From positions 5,107,001 to 5,171,000 of the forward strand of contig NC_088188.1 in assembly GCF_028769735.1 (NCBI RefSeq): a stretch of DNA of 64,000 bases, written 5' to 3'. Below the pieces are notes generated by a model. That model did no database searches and was not told the DNA's origin. It was given only the letters and a program-made list of their open reading frames with translations. The DNA comes from Zonotrichia leucophrys gambelii (taxonomy: Eukaryota; Chordata; Aves; Passeriformes; Passerellidae). Position 1 is the first letter of the stretch. Every line of letters starts with the position of its first letter. The translations under genes were made by a program, and so were the position numbers. This document shows, in pieces, positions 52,261 to 63,401 of this stretch.

Positions 52261-53817
52261 CGGGCGGTGGCGGGCTCGTCCTGCAGAGGTGGGATCCGGG
52301 AGGAGGGGTCTCGTCCTGCCCGGGTGCTGGGGGGAGTTGGTTTGAGTCTCCCGAACAGGGATTCCCCTGCCCAGGGCGGTGTGGGGGGGACGCGCCCCGT
52401 CCTGCCCGGGCGGGGTGGTGGTGCTGGGGTGGGCGCCTTGTCCCGCCTGGCTGGGGACAATCCCCTGCTCCTGGAGGGACGGGGTGACCGGGAAGGGTCC
52501 GTCCTGTCCGGCCGTGCTTCGGAGGTGGGATGCAGAAGGTTCCTTTGGGATATACCCGGACAGGGATGCTCCCGCTGGAGCGCTGTGGGGGGACACCTCC
52601 AGGACAAGACCCTGAGCCAGGCTGATTTTGGAGAACGGGATTGAAGGGTTGGGTCCTATCCTGCCTGAGGAGTTGTGGAGGATCCTTGGGATGCTGGATC
52701 AGGATGCGGTGGTAGGAGGTTGTGTCCTGTCTAGGAAAGACCCTCTGTCCAGGTTGCCTTTGGAGGGAAAGGTCCTCGCTGGGAGTGGGTCTCATCCTGT
52801 ACTGAGGGGTGCCCTGTCTGAGGCTGCTTTGGAGGGGAGATCCTGGCAGTGTGGGGTCGCCTCCGGCCCAGCGTGTGCCGAGGGTGGCGGGAGGGAGGTG
52901 CCCTGTGAGGAGGATCCCGGCTGTGGCCGTGGGACCAGGGGGTCCCATCCTGCCTGGAGGTGATCCCCTGCTGCCACAGGGGTGGTGCTCACACCTATGG
53001 GGTGTTCACACCCTGCCTGGCTGCTCTGCACCCCAGCAGGGCTGCTTGGAGGAGTCCCAAGCCAGAAGAGAACATAGGAAGGGGTTTCCCATGACAAAGA
53101 TGGCTGGAACTCATCCGAGTCAAGTAACAGGACTCGGGATTTAGCTTAGCCATGGCCTGCAGGGGCTTGAACAATGGGAGGGAAGGGACTGGCACAAACC
53201 CACAGATCAGTGTGGGGGTGTGGGGCAGAAAGCTGGGACTGAGCAGGGGGCTGGCATCTGAAACCAGGCCGAGGAGCTGCCAGTGCTGCAGAGAGAGCGC
53301 TCTGTGGTGCCTGAGCACGGCAGTGGTGGGAGGGGGACCCGCTCTGTCGCCTTCATTCCCAGCTGTGGAGAAATCCCCACACAGGCACTGAGATGGGAGG
53401 AGGCAAAGGCTTTCCCTTTTCCAAAGGACAGCGCTTGGCAGGTTAAGAAAATCCACATAAGGGAGCAATCACAGAGAGCTTTCTGTCCTCCCAGTGCGAG
53501 ATGAAGTGGGGTCAGATGCGTCGGTGGTGCAGGGAAGACACAACTGGGATGGAGTTTGTCAGGGCTGCCTCAAGAAAAGGTTTCCTGGAGAATTCCTCAT
53601 TCCCCATCCAGAGCTCAACAGCCCTGTGCAGTCAAGCCCTGTAGGATAGTTATTTCTGTAAGAAAAAGTGTCCTAAACCTTTAACTTTGCAAGGCAGGAA
53701 GGTGAAATCTCCAGGATAAGCCTCCCCTGATGCAGATGACAGGCTGAAAAGTATTTCCAGAGTAAAACTGCTCCAGCTACAGCGCATGTAAAATTCTTCT
53801 TTGGTCTTGTGTTTCAG
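52149..53817 (+). other. ORAI2: ORAI2 intron 1 with GC-rich degenerate repeats
   Basis: Degenerate units with GTCCTGCCCGGG, GGTGCTGGGG and GGATCC-like blocks recur from about 52240 to 52960. The remainder is unique. No coding exon seen. Confidence 0.5.
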
Positions 53818-53863
53818 CCCTTGGAGCCCTCCACCCAGTCCCTCCATGTCCATAGCCAGCAAG
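53818..53863 (+). other. ORAI2: Possible ORAI2 noncoding exon 2 with upstream ATG
   Basis: A 46-bp segment lies between a good acceptor (GTGTTTCAG) and a good donor (AAG|GTGAGT). It contains ATG at 53846. If spliced to 56674, that ATG opens a 13-codon frame ending TGA at 56695-56697, overlapping the main start codon. Exon use needs RNA evidence. Confidence 0.5.
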
Positions 53864-56673
53864 GTGAGTTGACTTCCTGGCACTGCTTGTTTGGGTTACA
53901 TTTGTGTTTATGGATTTCGTTCTGAAGCTGTTTACTTATTTGAGAACATCTCTTGAGCCGCTCCAGAGAGAAAATTCAGCCTTGTGGTATTTTTAGCTTA
54001 TTTTTCTAAGGGAAAAAGCAGATGTGATTGGGTTCTCTTGCCCTCTCTCTGTAACCTCTGAATTCATTTGTCTTTTTAATGGAATTTGTCCCAGGGGTCA
54101 AGTTTCCTACATAGAAAGTTCCTAAGTATTTTCTGAAATTAAATGGCAGAGCAGAGGCCATCAGTGTCCCAGCTGGGGACAAAGGGATGAATTCACTCCC
54201 TGCTATACATTGCAGGACCCACACAGGATGTTGTCACAGGAAACAGCTTTACAGTTTTGCTGGTCACAGATTGTTTCTTCCTCCAATCCTCCCAGGAGGC
54301 TTTTTTAATCTGTAAAATAGGTGATTCTTGCCTTTTCTGGAAACACAGATCAGGCAGGAAGGTTTGTCCCTGTTATTGTTTCTCTTCTTGTTTTTATTAT
54401 GGCATGAATATTCTAGTGGGCCTTTCTTTTTTTGTTTATTTGTTTGGGGTTTTTTTTTTTGTTACTTTTAAATATTTTGAAAATTCCTGAGCAGTTCAGG
54501 AGCCTTCCTGGAGTGTTGCAGGGGCTGAAATAACGGCCTTGTCAAAACCTGCCCAGGAATCCTCCTGTGCTGCCATCCTTGTTATGTCTGAGGGAATTGG
54601 AACCTAAAAGCCCCCCCATGTTCAGGAGGAACAATCTTGGACCTGCAGTGCTTTATTTGCTATTCTTTGTTATTGTGCCTGAAACAGCTTCCTTCCCTTT
54701 TAGTAACAGCATTCAGAGTTGTGGGCAGTTGATGTCTTTTGATCTTTGCCACTTCTGCAATCTCCCAGCAGCCTTGGCTTTATTAGCTGTCCCCACGTGG
54801 CCCCTGTACATGGGGGAATGCAGGCAGGGCTGCAAGGTGCCTGTGACCTTGAGAGGTGGTGCTGGGACTAATTAATGCCACACCAGGTGTGATTCTGGGC
54901 AGCATCTCCTCCTCCTGGGAGCTGGTGAGTGTTTTATAGCCAGAAGGTGCAGCTCTGCTTTGTCTGCCACCTCCTCAGTGCTCAGTGATAGAGTTGTGAG
55001 TGAGGGGATTAGACAAGGAATTGTAGTTTCTGTTTCTTGGAAGGCTGAGTTAGTTTCAGATGTGTGTCAGAGTTGAGAAATTTTTGCACAAAACATTCCA
55101 TGGCTGTTGTTCTGTGTCTGGGGATCACCAGAGCCATTTGGCAGCAGCCTGGGGACGTGGTGCTGAAAGCTTCCACCACCTGAAGTATTCTTGCTGCTTT
55201 CATACATCTCTCAGTGTAATCCCTTCCATCTGAAGATGATGGAATTTCCTGGAAGCAGCTTGCTTTCCCCTTTGGAATTGCCTTTTCCTTGCCCTCTGCT
55301 CAGAGCCACCCGTGGAAGTAAGAGAACAGGATTCTTGGTCAGATGTGCCTGATAAATGGAGTGTGAGCAGCTCAGGAAATTTAACTTCCCACTGCAAAAG
55401 CTTGGGAAGTTCATTTGTTAACTCTACTCAGCATTCAGTTCTGTGATTATTAGGGGAGAACTGTGCCCATCTAAACTGGGCTTTGATGAGCAATAGTTGA
55501 GAAAAACTGATGTGCTGGTTTGAAATAAACCAGGGGGAGAGATTATCACCCACAAAAATACCTTGAGACGGGCTTCAGGTCGGAGTTACAGTTTAATAGA
55601 AAGATTACAGTAGATGAATTATACAGAATTGGAATTTTACAGAAAAACTGGCTTAAACCCACAAAGGGGGTCAGGGTGGTGGCTGCAGTCTGATCAAGCA
55701 GTGGTTGCAGTGATGGTTGCAGTCCTCTCACAAGCAGTGTTCTTGTGGATGGTCTGGTTCTGTAGAAGTTCAGATCCTCCCCTGCATGTCCAGTGGAGGT
55801 GGTGCTCATATCCCCAGATCACACACTGTCAGATGCAGGCAGGAAGGTTCAGCACCTCCCCCGGAGCGAGGAATTTCACAATGGAATGATGATTTGATCC
55901 TCTGAGTCACGGGATATTCTGGGGAGCCCTTCATGGCCTCGGTCCTTCCAGCTGCCCATTGTGGCCCATTGGCAGGGATGATCCCTGGCCTGGGTGTAGC
56001 TGTCAGGCTGAGTGAAGCAATTTGTGAACACAATAAAACACCGCCCTGCAATGCAGGGTTTGCCTCCTTCCCTTATCTAACAGCCAGCTCGCAGCCTGGG
56101 GGGTCGGGTGTGCACCCTGCAGCTCCTGCAAGCGGCCATTAACAGTTCATCAGGAATAATGTGGATGGGAATGGAACACTCAGTTTGGTTACACCCCACA
56201 TTGTAACCCAGGAGGAATGGTTTCCAAAGAAAGAGCAAAAAGTGACTCCTTCAACTGGTGTTTGATACTCTAAGGAGGTGCATTTGGTGCACTGGGACAT
56301 GAACAGTCAAATCAAAACAAAGATAAGATGGGGGTGAAGTGTATTTATATAAAACATTTTTTTTATGAGCGAGAACGAATTAAAGGGCAAAGTTGAGGTG
56401 CCTGCTCTGAAATGAAAATCCAGATGGTGTGCAGCCCTCCTGAATCCCTGCTGAAATAGTTGCCCAGTGTACCTTTGTAATCCTTCCTAGTTCTCGTGAT
56501 CACTTTTGGCAATTATGGGCGGTCCTTTCTCCATTCTGAATTCCAAGTGTGATGTTATTTGGTCCATCATTTTCCACTGACCAAGGGCAACTTTGTTCCA
56601 CTGCAGCTTTTCCAGTAGTTAATACTCATCCTGTCCACCCCCCTTCCTGAACGTGACTCTTTTGTTCCCTCAG
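53864..56673 (+). other. ORAI2: ORAI2 intron 2
   Basis: The intron contains an LTR-type block from 55511. The rest (53864-55510) is unique sequence with a T-rich patch near 54445-54470. Confidence 0.6.
55511..56150 (-). mobile_element. Endogenous retrovirus LTR, - orientation
   Basis: The + strand begins TGTGCTGGTTTGAAATAAAC, the reverse of a common avian LTR 3' end. A - strand ATTAAA (TCTATTAAACTG) lies near 55590. The far boundary was not found, so the end given is approximate. No retroviral coding region is visible. Confidence 0.5.
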
Positions 56674-56914
56674 CACTTCTCCCATCATGAGCACTGAATT
56701 AAACGTTCCGGTGGATCCTTCCACTCCTGCCTGCTGCTCTGAGCCTGGCACCAAGGGCATGGATTATCGGGACTGGGTCCGAAGGAGCTACCTGGAGCTG
56801 GTCACCTCCAACCACCACTCTGTGCAAGCCCTGTCCTGGAGAAAACTGTACCTGAGCCGAGCCAAACTGAAAGCCTCCAGCAGAACCTCTGCTCTGCTCT
56901 CTGGATTTGCAATG
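56674..56914 (+). CDS. ORAI2: ORAI2 first coding exon
   Basis: Coding runs 56687-56914 (76 codons, phase 0), after a 13-bp 5' UTR piece. The acceptor is TTCCCTCAG. The donor is ATG|GTAATGTG, where GTAA belongs to a target-site duplication and TGTG is the first four bases of an LTR. Reading through the donor gives Val-Met-stop (TGA 56921-56923). Confidence 0.93.
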
Positions 56915-59900
56915 GTAATGTGAAAAACGCCAATCACTTGGTTTTAAACTTTTAAAAGTTGAATAGTAATAAAATGGTAATAAAAATAGTAATGCAATTA
57001 GAGTAATTGTCTCATATTGTCCTAATATATTGTCCTAATTTGAATTAGGACAATATGAGACAATAGAAACAAAGAATTATGGATGTCCAGGTACCTTTTT
57101 CTGGCCAGCATAAGCCTGAAAAAGGACACCCTTAACAGAGGATTAACCCTTAAAAGCAACAGCCTGTTGCATATTCATACATCTCATACATTATTCATAA
57201 ATTCCATTCAAACACAGGATTCTGTCTGGTCAACTTCTTCCTCTGAATCCTAAACGGTGCCTTCAAGCCTGAATGAGGCAGGAAGAAGTTCGTTTCTTCT
57301 GATAATGGGGCAATCCTTCTTTCTCTGAAGGATTTAGATGTCCTGTGACTGGTATCTCCCTTTCTTTAGAAAAAAAGTATCCTACATAGCATAGTTTCTA
57401 TTTTAACATGTTATTATAACCTAAATATATATTTAACACACTACTTAAGAGAATTAATACAGCATTACTTTCTAACACAACACATATAATATTTTAATAT
57501 TTGCAAAAAGCCAATCATAAAATATGCATTTTTCACAGGTAATGTGTGTTACATAGCTTTTTGAATGGTGAAGGTTTTTGGGTTGCCTCAGATCAACTAT
57601 TAATCAGTGTTTTCTCCCTGGGAAGGAGCAGGGAGTTGTTTCCTGAAGAAACAGGAGGCATCTGCCTGGGGGCTTCTGTTTGGCTGCTGCTGCAAAGTTT
57701 GAGGCTGGCTCTCTCACTGCAGCAGGGATACATGAGCTGTCTAACAGCCAGCCCACACACTCCCGAGTCAGCCCTTTAAAAATACTGATCCCCTACTGCA
57801 AGTGATCCTAAGGGCTCCAGCAGCATTGCTAAACAATCCAGGACCTCCTCTGGCCCCGAGGCTGCTGCCCTCATGCATGCAAGGCTGCTCTTGGGTGTGG
57901 AGCACTTTCAGGCCCCTGTGGCTGCTGTGGCCCTGAACGTTATTTTAATTTCTCTGCGTGTTTTCTCAGGTCACAGTGTCTAAAATAAGGTGGAGGTTGG
58001 TCACAGTCTGCCAAAGTGAAGTTTGCATAGCGTGATCAGGGAGATCGTGTTCTGCCACTGAGGTGTGAGAAGAGGCCCTGAGCCTCAGCCCTGGTGTCAG
58101 AGGGCTCTGCAGCCTGCAGGGAGCCAAACCTGGTGTATTTTTGTCAGTGCTGCCTATTGGAAGTGATCCCTGGAGCTTGCTTTCCCCTGTACAGCATTGG
58201 GTGTTATTTGGAAGTGATTTGCATAGGTCAGAACCATGTCAGGGGTGAGCAAATAAACAACACTGAGACAGTCAGTGGTCCAGTGCTCAGGCCTGTCTGA
58301 GCTGTGTATTAAAACACCACCATGCTGTGTGAGCCCCTTTATCTCCCCTCAGCTTTTGCTCCCTGTGAGTGAGAGTTGGAACCAGTCTGGGGAGGTTTCC
58401 TGCTCAGGAAGTGGGCAGGTCTGGCAGCAGAGGGGCAGGGGGCAGTGCCTGGGTGCTGTGGGACACGATGTGGAGATGTTTCATCCTGCAGCTCAGAAGC
58501 TGGGAGGGAAAGACAGATCTCAGGAACTTCCCAGATCGCCTTTCTAGTTATATTTTAGCTTCTTCCCCTGATTTTTCCTCCCCCAGCCCCCCAGACCATG
58601 AATCATCCATAACATTACAAGTTGGCCACCCAAAGTGAAGCTGGAAAGCTGCAGGCGGGGGTTTCAGTGGGAGCAGGCTGGAGTGGGGACAGGGTGCTCT
58701 GTTGCTTTGTCATTGCTCTCCACTCACTGGCTGTGTGCAAAAGATGCTCTTCACAGCTTTTCACAAAGTCTGTGTTGGTTTGTCACCAGACTTGTGTGCT
58801 GCAGGGGCAGAAAGTCCCTCTTCTTTTGAAAAAACTGGGTGCTCTCCTGTAGACTTCTCTCATGCTGGAGCTTTCTTACTCTAAAAAGCCTCTCACCTGC
58901 ATGCCCTGTGTGCCTCTGGTTACTGGAGTTCTAATAATAAGTTCTAATAACTGTGTCATCTTTAACACAATTATTAAATTAACATTGTTGGGGACTGATC
59001 TACCAGCGTGGTGCCACAGTGTCCCTGCTGGGGTGTGCTGTCACTGGCACCACTGGGACTCAGGGCTTGCTGCCCACCCACACTGCAGGGCTGAACCACA
59101 TCTCTGAAAACAAACCATGCTTTCTCAGCTCTTACAGCAGAAAGTTACTGAAAGTCCTTGGCAAACACACAAAATTAACCACTGGTTCTACATTCTCTTT
59201 GAACTCTTTAAAGTGCAGTTGAATATACACAGGTGTAAGTAGTGTTGATTATGCTCAGCAGCCTAATGTAAGAAATAGAAATCAGTAACTAAGAAGTAAA
59301 ATCTCTTGCAATACGGATTTCTCTTTATTTATTTCTCCAGCTGATCAGAAAGCTGAGGTGTTTGTTCCTCCTGGGTTATTTCTCCACAGCTATGCAGGAG
59401 TTTCGTACACGGATGTTTACTCTCTAATATGAACACCTCTGGCTATTGATGAAAGAAGAGAAGTTATTTAGAGATAAATATGTGTAGACGTGGCACTTGG
59501 GGACATGGTTTGGTGGTGGACTTGGCAGTGCTGGTGTAATGGTTGGACTCTGTGATCTTTAAAAGGTGTTTTCCAGCCAGAACGATTCTGTGATTCTATT
59601 AAACAACTTCCCCAAAGCCTGGAGTGCATTTGACTACGTAAACAAATGTCATCCAGGGCTTGGCTATTGCTTTATTTACTTCCCTGTCGGTGTGTTTGAT
59701 GCAAGCTAGCTTCATATTGGCTGAAATTATTTTGAGCTGATGGATAGTTGATCAACAGGCCATGGCTCTGATCCAGCTCCTTCTGGACAGGCTGCAGAAT
59801 AATGCAAACCTTCCTCGTTACCATCTCTGGTATTTCTGGCAGAGCGCTGGGGCAGGTCAGGAGGATGTGGGTCATTCCAGTGCCAGGGCTGCTTGGAGGT

Positions 59901-62900
59901 GGGCTGTAAGGCAGCTGCATCTGCCCCAAGGAGGCTGCAAATAAAGGAAATTCAGTGGGAGCTTAGGAAACCTGCTTAATAATATTCCTGATGGAAATAA
60001 GAGCTATTACTGCTAATCCATTTTCTCAATACTTATCCAATTGCTACAGGGTGTGTGTTTGATTAAAAAAAACACTAAAACAAAACAAAAACCCCAACAG
60101 ATCTACTGGAGTGGTTGTTTTTTACAGTCTGCCAAACCATCTGTGTGAATGTGTCATGGTTTATGTTAAGCCATTTGTCATCCTTTTGCTTGATATTATC
60201 TCTCTTGGTCTAAATTTCTCAAAATTAATAACATCCTTGTTGTGGACAGTCTCAGCTATACTGGTCTAAACCTCACCATCATTGCATGTAATTTAACTGC
60301 AGTTTAATTCTAAAATGCTGTGAGCCTCTGATCCTGTGATTCTGGAGTTCAGCTGGGTTATTCTCAAGCTTAAAATCAAGTCTTTGCTGAAATATTCCAT
60401 AGCTTGGCAGAGAGCTCAGCCTTGTAAAGTTGCTTCTGGGAAGAGGTTAAAATAAAGGGGCTATTACATGGAAGAGTATAATATTGTATCAAACATGACA
60501 TATTAATAGTTTTACAGGCTAGACAGCTTATTTAATTATTTTTTAATGGGTTATGTCAGCTTGTCCTCTTTCTCTTATCCTGGTCAGGAAATGACATGAC
60601 AGCCTGTGCTGGGTAGAGCAATAGGAGCTCACTCACCTTTTCAGTGCTTGTTTGGGTTAAATGAACTGCTTTTCTGCCTTGCTGCCCTATCTGGGTTGTT
60701 GGTGTTTTTCACTAAAATACCTCTTACTGAGCCATCAGTCAGTGTTAAAAATTCATCACATTGCACAGCTGAAGCTCGCCCTGGGGAATAGGTTAGTCTG
60801 GGAGGAAACATCCAATTAGCTGAAAAGTGCTGCTCATGTGAAGGATAACAAGCAGAAATTGATATGTTGACATCAGCCAGGCTTTCAGCTTTAATATAAA
60901 GCTATAAATTGGACATGCAGGTACAATTCCCATTCAGCTGTGTCTCTGGGTATTACAGCACCCCATAATGAACAATGTACCTGCAGCTTTTCCTGGCTGA
61001 TGGGGCGTGACTGGCAAGCACAGTGCTGCACAAATTCACTGTACAGTGAAGCAGAGAATGAGTCTGATCTCCTCCCTCTCAGATCAATATAAGGGGAACT
61101 GCAAAGGGAACATACACAAGGCAATGTGAAATCTGTTCTGTTTCAATTGACCTTGCAATTGATAGTGAAGGATTCCTGTGTTGGGATTTTCTCTGCTATA
61201 CAACAAGAACTGATGTATTGTTTACTACTGTAAACTGCAACCAGGAGCTGATAAAAACAAACAAAGGTAAAACCCCAACATGCTCATGGTCAGAACAGAA
61301 GGCTGGGAATGCCCAAGGACTGTCACAGTATTTTTGCTGTTTTTAATGCCTTAAATAGTTGATGTAGCTATAAAATCCAGACTTGCAGAGATTGACCATT
61401 TTCCACACATGTTGTATCTTGCTTGCTGGTAAATGTGTTCAGACTTGACTGTGATCTGATGGGTTTCAGAGCAAATGCAGGTAAGGCAGCAGTCATGCCA
61501 GCTGGTTTCCATTCCCTTTAATCCTTTTCAGGGCTTCCAGCAGGGACAACATGAGCATACCCCTAATCTTCAAGTGCTTAAATAATATTATGAACAAGTA
61601 ATGCCAGAGCAAGTGGTGCAGGTGATTATACAGAGCATGAAATGGCTGCTCAGGGGAGTCTCATGTGAAGTCTGGATAACATAATCGTGAGTCAGTTCTG
61701 CAAAATCCTTCTGTGTCCCAGAATCAAGTGCATATTTGAAACTTTGCCTTCTCATGATGTTCTTTAGAGGGGCTTCTTTCCAGCAAGCTGTGCTGTGCTG
61801 GAGCAGCAGGTCAGCTGGGATCACCAGAGGTTTTCCTTGCTGCCAAGAAAGTTAAATTCTGCAATCATGAAGTGCAGCTACAGATGCAAGCCAGCTGCTA
61901 GAGAGAAATGTTTGATAATCTTGTCCATTGCTTTTGTGTCTTTTCTTAGCAGAAAGTTTGTGCTGTCCTTTCAGGGATGCCACCACACAGAGTGCTGGTT
62001 TGCTTCACAGGTAGCTTAATTGTAAAAATTCTTAAGCTAAACCAGTTAACAGGACTCCAGTTCTGATCTCAAAAGAGCCTCCTGCTCTCTTGCACATATT
62101 CTGCTTCTTAAGCTTTATTTGATTAAAGTAAAAATAGCTTTAGAGACCTGCTGTGGGATAGCTCTTGTTTTGGGAAGGAGACTCCTGAGTTGCTGAGCAC
62201 ACCCACAAGCCAGTAGCTGACCACTTCTGCTGGGTGTATCACCATGTTATTACCTCTCAAGGGAGAAACTTATGGATATAAATAACTTAAAAGTTATTTA
62301 TCTGGGAATATTTGTAATAAAAACAAATGCAAACTGTCCTGAGAATAGAAGGCAGTTATTTTAACTATGGGCTAACTTAAGCTGTAGTTTTTGTGCTTCC
62401 CATGGTGGGCAGTGAAACCTGGCTGGCCACTGGCCAGAGGATCTGCTTGGTTTTGCTTTTCTTTACACGCCTGAAGTTGAAACTTCCTGTGCTGCAGCCG
62501 CAAGGAAGGAGTGGCCCTGGAGGCTGTGATGGTGCCTTATAGCAGGCTGTTAGCTGCCTCTCAGCCCCACGTGCCATCTAATGAGCTCCTTCTGTTGTGT
62601 GCTGGGTTTGGGGCAGTTCCTGTGGCTGTGGTGGCAAGGAGAGACGTGTTGTTTGAGAAAACCACGTTCTCAGAAGGGCCACAGCACAGGCGTCCTCGTG
62701 GGTGACAGCAGTGATCCATCTGGGCTGCCATTCCAAAAAAACTCTGGAGTGTGTACTTGACCTTAGTTGTTCTTCCTGAATCAAGATGCTTTTCTGGCTG
62801 AAAGCCTTGAAAGGAAAGCCAGCAGGTGCTGACAAGCTCTCTGTTCCTTCCGCAGGTGGCCATGGTGGAGGTGCAGCTGGAGGTGCAGTACAAGTACCCC

Positions 62901-63401
62901 CAGATGCTGCTGATCGCCTTCAGCGCCTGCACCACGGTGCTGGTGGCCGTTCACCTCTTCGCCCTCCTCATCAGCACCTGCATCCTGCCCAACGTGGAGG
63001 CTGTGAGCAACATCCACAACCTGAACTCCATCAGTGAGTCCCCCCACGAGCGCATGCACCCCTACATCGAGCTGGCCTGGGGCTTCTCCACCGTCCTGGG
63101 CATCCTCCTGTTCCTCGCTGAAGTCGTGCTCCTGTGCTGGATTAAATTCCTGCCAGTGGGCTCCATCCTGAAAAACGAGACCACCAACGTGGAGAAGCCC
63201 AGCAGCCACGCAGGGTGGCAGTCAGCACTGGTGTCCACCATCATCATGGTCCCTGTGGGTCTGATTTTTGTCGTCTTCACCATCCACTTCTACCGCTCCT
63301 TGGTGCGGCACAAAACGGAGCGGCACAACCGGGAGATCGAGGAGCTCCACAAACTGAAAGTGCAGCTGGATGGGCATGACAGAGGCATGCAGGTGGTGTG
63401 A
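56687..63401 (+). CDS. ORAI2: ORAI calcium release-activated channel subunit 2, 257 aa
   Basis: ORAI2 forms the pore of store-operated Ca2+ (CRAC) channels in the plasma membrane, gated by STIM proteins and often mixed with ORAI1/3. The join is 56687-56914 and 62856-63401; the single coding intron splits TM1 after FAM. Seen: cytosolic N-terminus with [20 protein letters not shown] (STIM-sensitive region before TM1); TM1 about 66-86 with the selectivity-filter Glu 81 in MVEVQLE; TM2 about 93-117; the conserved intracellular helix/loop to 147; TM3 about 148-173 with Glu 165 in FLAEVV; extracellular loop 176-197; TM4 about 198-220; and a C-terminal STIM-binding coiled coil ([15 protein letters not shown]). 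Human ORAI2 is 254 aa. The ATG has A at -3. Odd: an LTR sits exactly at the first donor, and the TM3-TM4 loop has an NET glycosylation sequon at residue 183. Confidence 0.97.
56919..57537. mobile_element. Solo LTR inserted at the ORAI2 splice donor
   Basis: The element is 619 bp, starts TGTGAAAAACGCC and ends GCATTTTTCACA. The ends form a TGTGAAAAA/TTTTTCACA inverted repeat. It is flanked by GGTAA at 56914-56918 and again at 57538-57542, a 5-bp target duplication. It carries AATAAA at 56968-56973 and 56979-56984 and a hairpin at 57006-57064. No retroviral genes are present. Orientation is unclear, so no strand is given. The left target copy is the last exon base plus the first four donor bases. 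Confidence 0.92.
57006..57064. repeat. Perfect 21-bp inverted repeat inside the LTR
   Basis: 57006-57026 is the exact reverse complement of 57044-57064, with a 17-bp spacer that itself repeats ATATTGTCCTAAT. It would form a stable hairpin in RNA or single-stranded DNA. Confidence 0.93.
59470..59600 (+). mobile_element. CR1 LINE 3' end
   Basis: Landmarks are 'gtggcacttggggacatgg', 'ggtgtaatggttggactctg', 'gatctttaaaaggtgttttc' and 'acgattctgtgattctatt'. Sense orientation in ORAI2 intron 3. Confidence 0.85.
62856..63401 (+). CDS. ORAI2: ORAI2 last coding exon
   Basis: This exon encodes residues 77-257, from the pore half of TM1 to the C-terminal coiled coil, with stop TGA at 63399-63401. The acceptor is TTCCGCAG. 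It is notably GC-rich compared with its intron. Confidence 0.96.
   Translation: MAMVEVQLEVQYKYPQMLLIAFSACTTVLVAVHLFALLISTCILPNVEAVSNIHNLNSISESPHERMHPYIELAWGFSTVLGILLFLAEVVLLCWIKFLPVGSILKNETTNVEKPSSHAGWQSALVSTIIMVPVGLIFVVFTIHFYRSLVRHKTERHNREIEELHKLKVQLDGHDRGMQVV

Larger units (their letters stand above)
56915..62855 (+). other. ORAI2: ORAI2 intron 3
   Basis: A 5.9-kb intron that begins with the solo LTR at 56919-57537 and also contains a CR1 tail (59470-59600). The rest is unique, AT-rich toward 60-62.5 kb, with no other exon seen. Confidence 0.75.

Noticed and set aside
52001..52963. Several 100-230 residue frames around the ORAI2 CpG island
   Set aside because: Antisense or UTR frames in GC-rich repeats; none joins in phase to ORAI2.
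62781..63209. 142-residue - strand open frame over ORAI2
   Set aside because: Antisense of the ORAI2 last exon; His/Gly-rich composition comes from the complement of Leu/Val codons.
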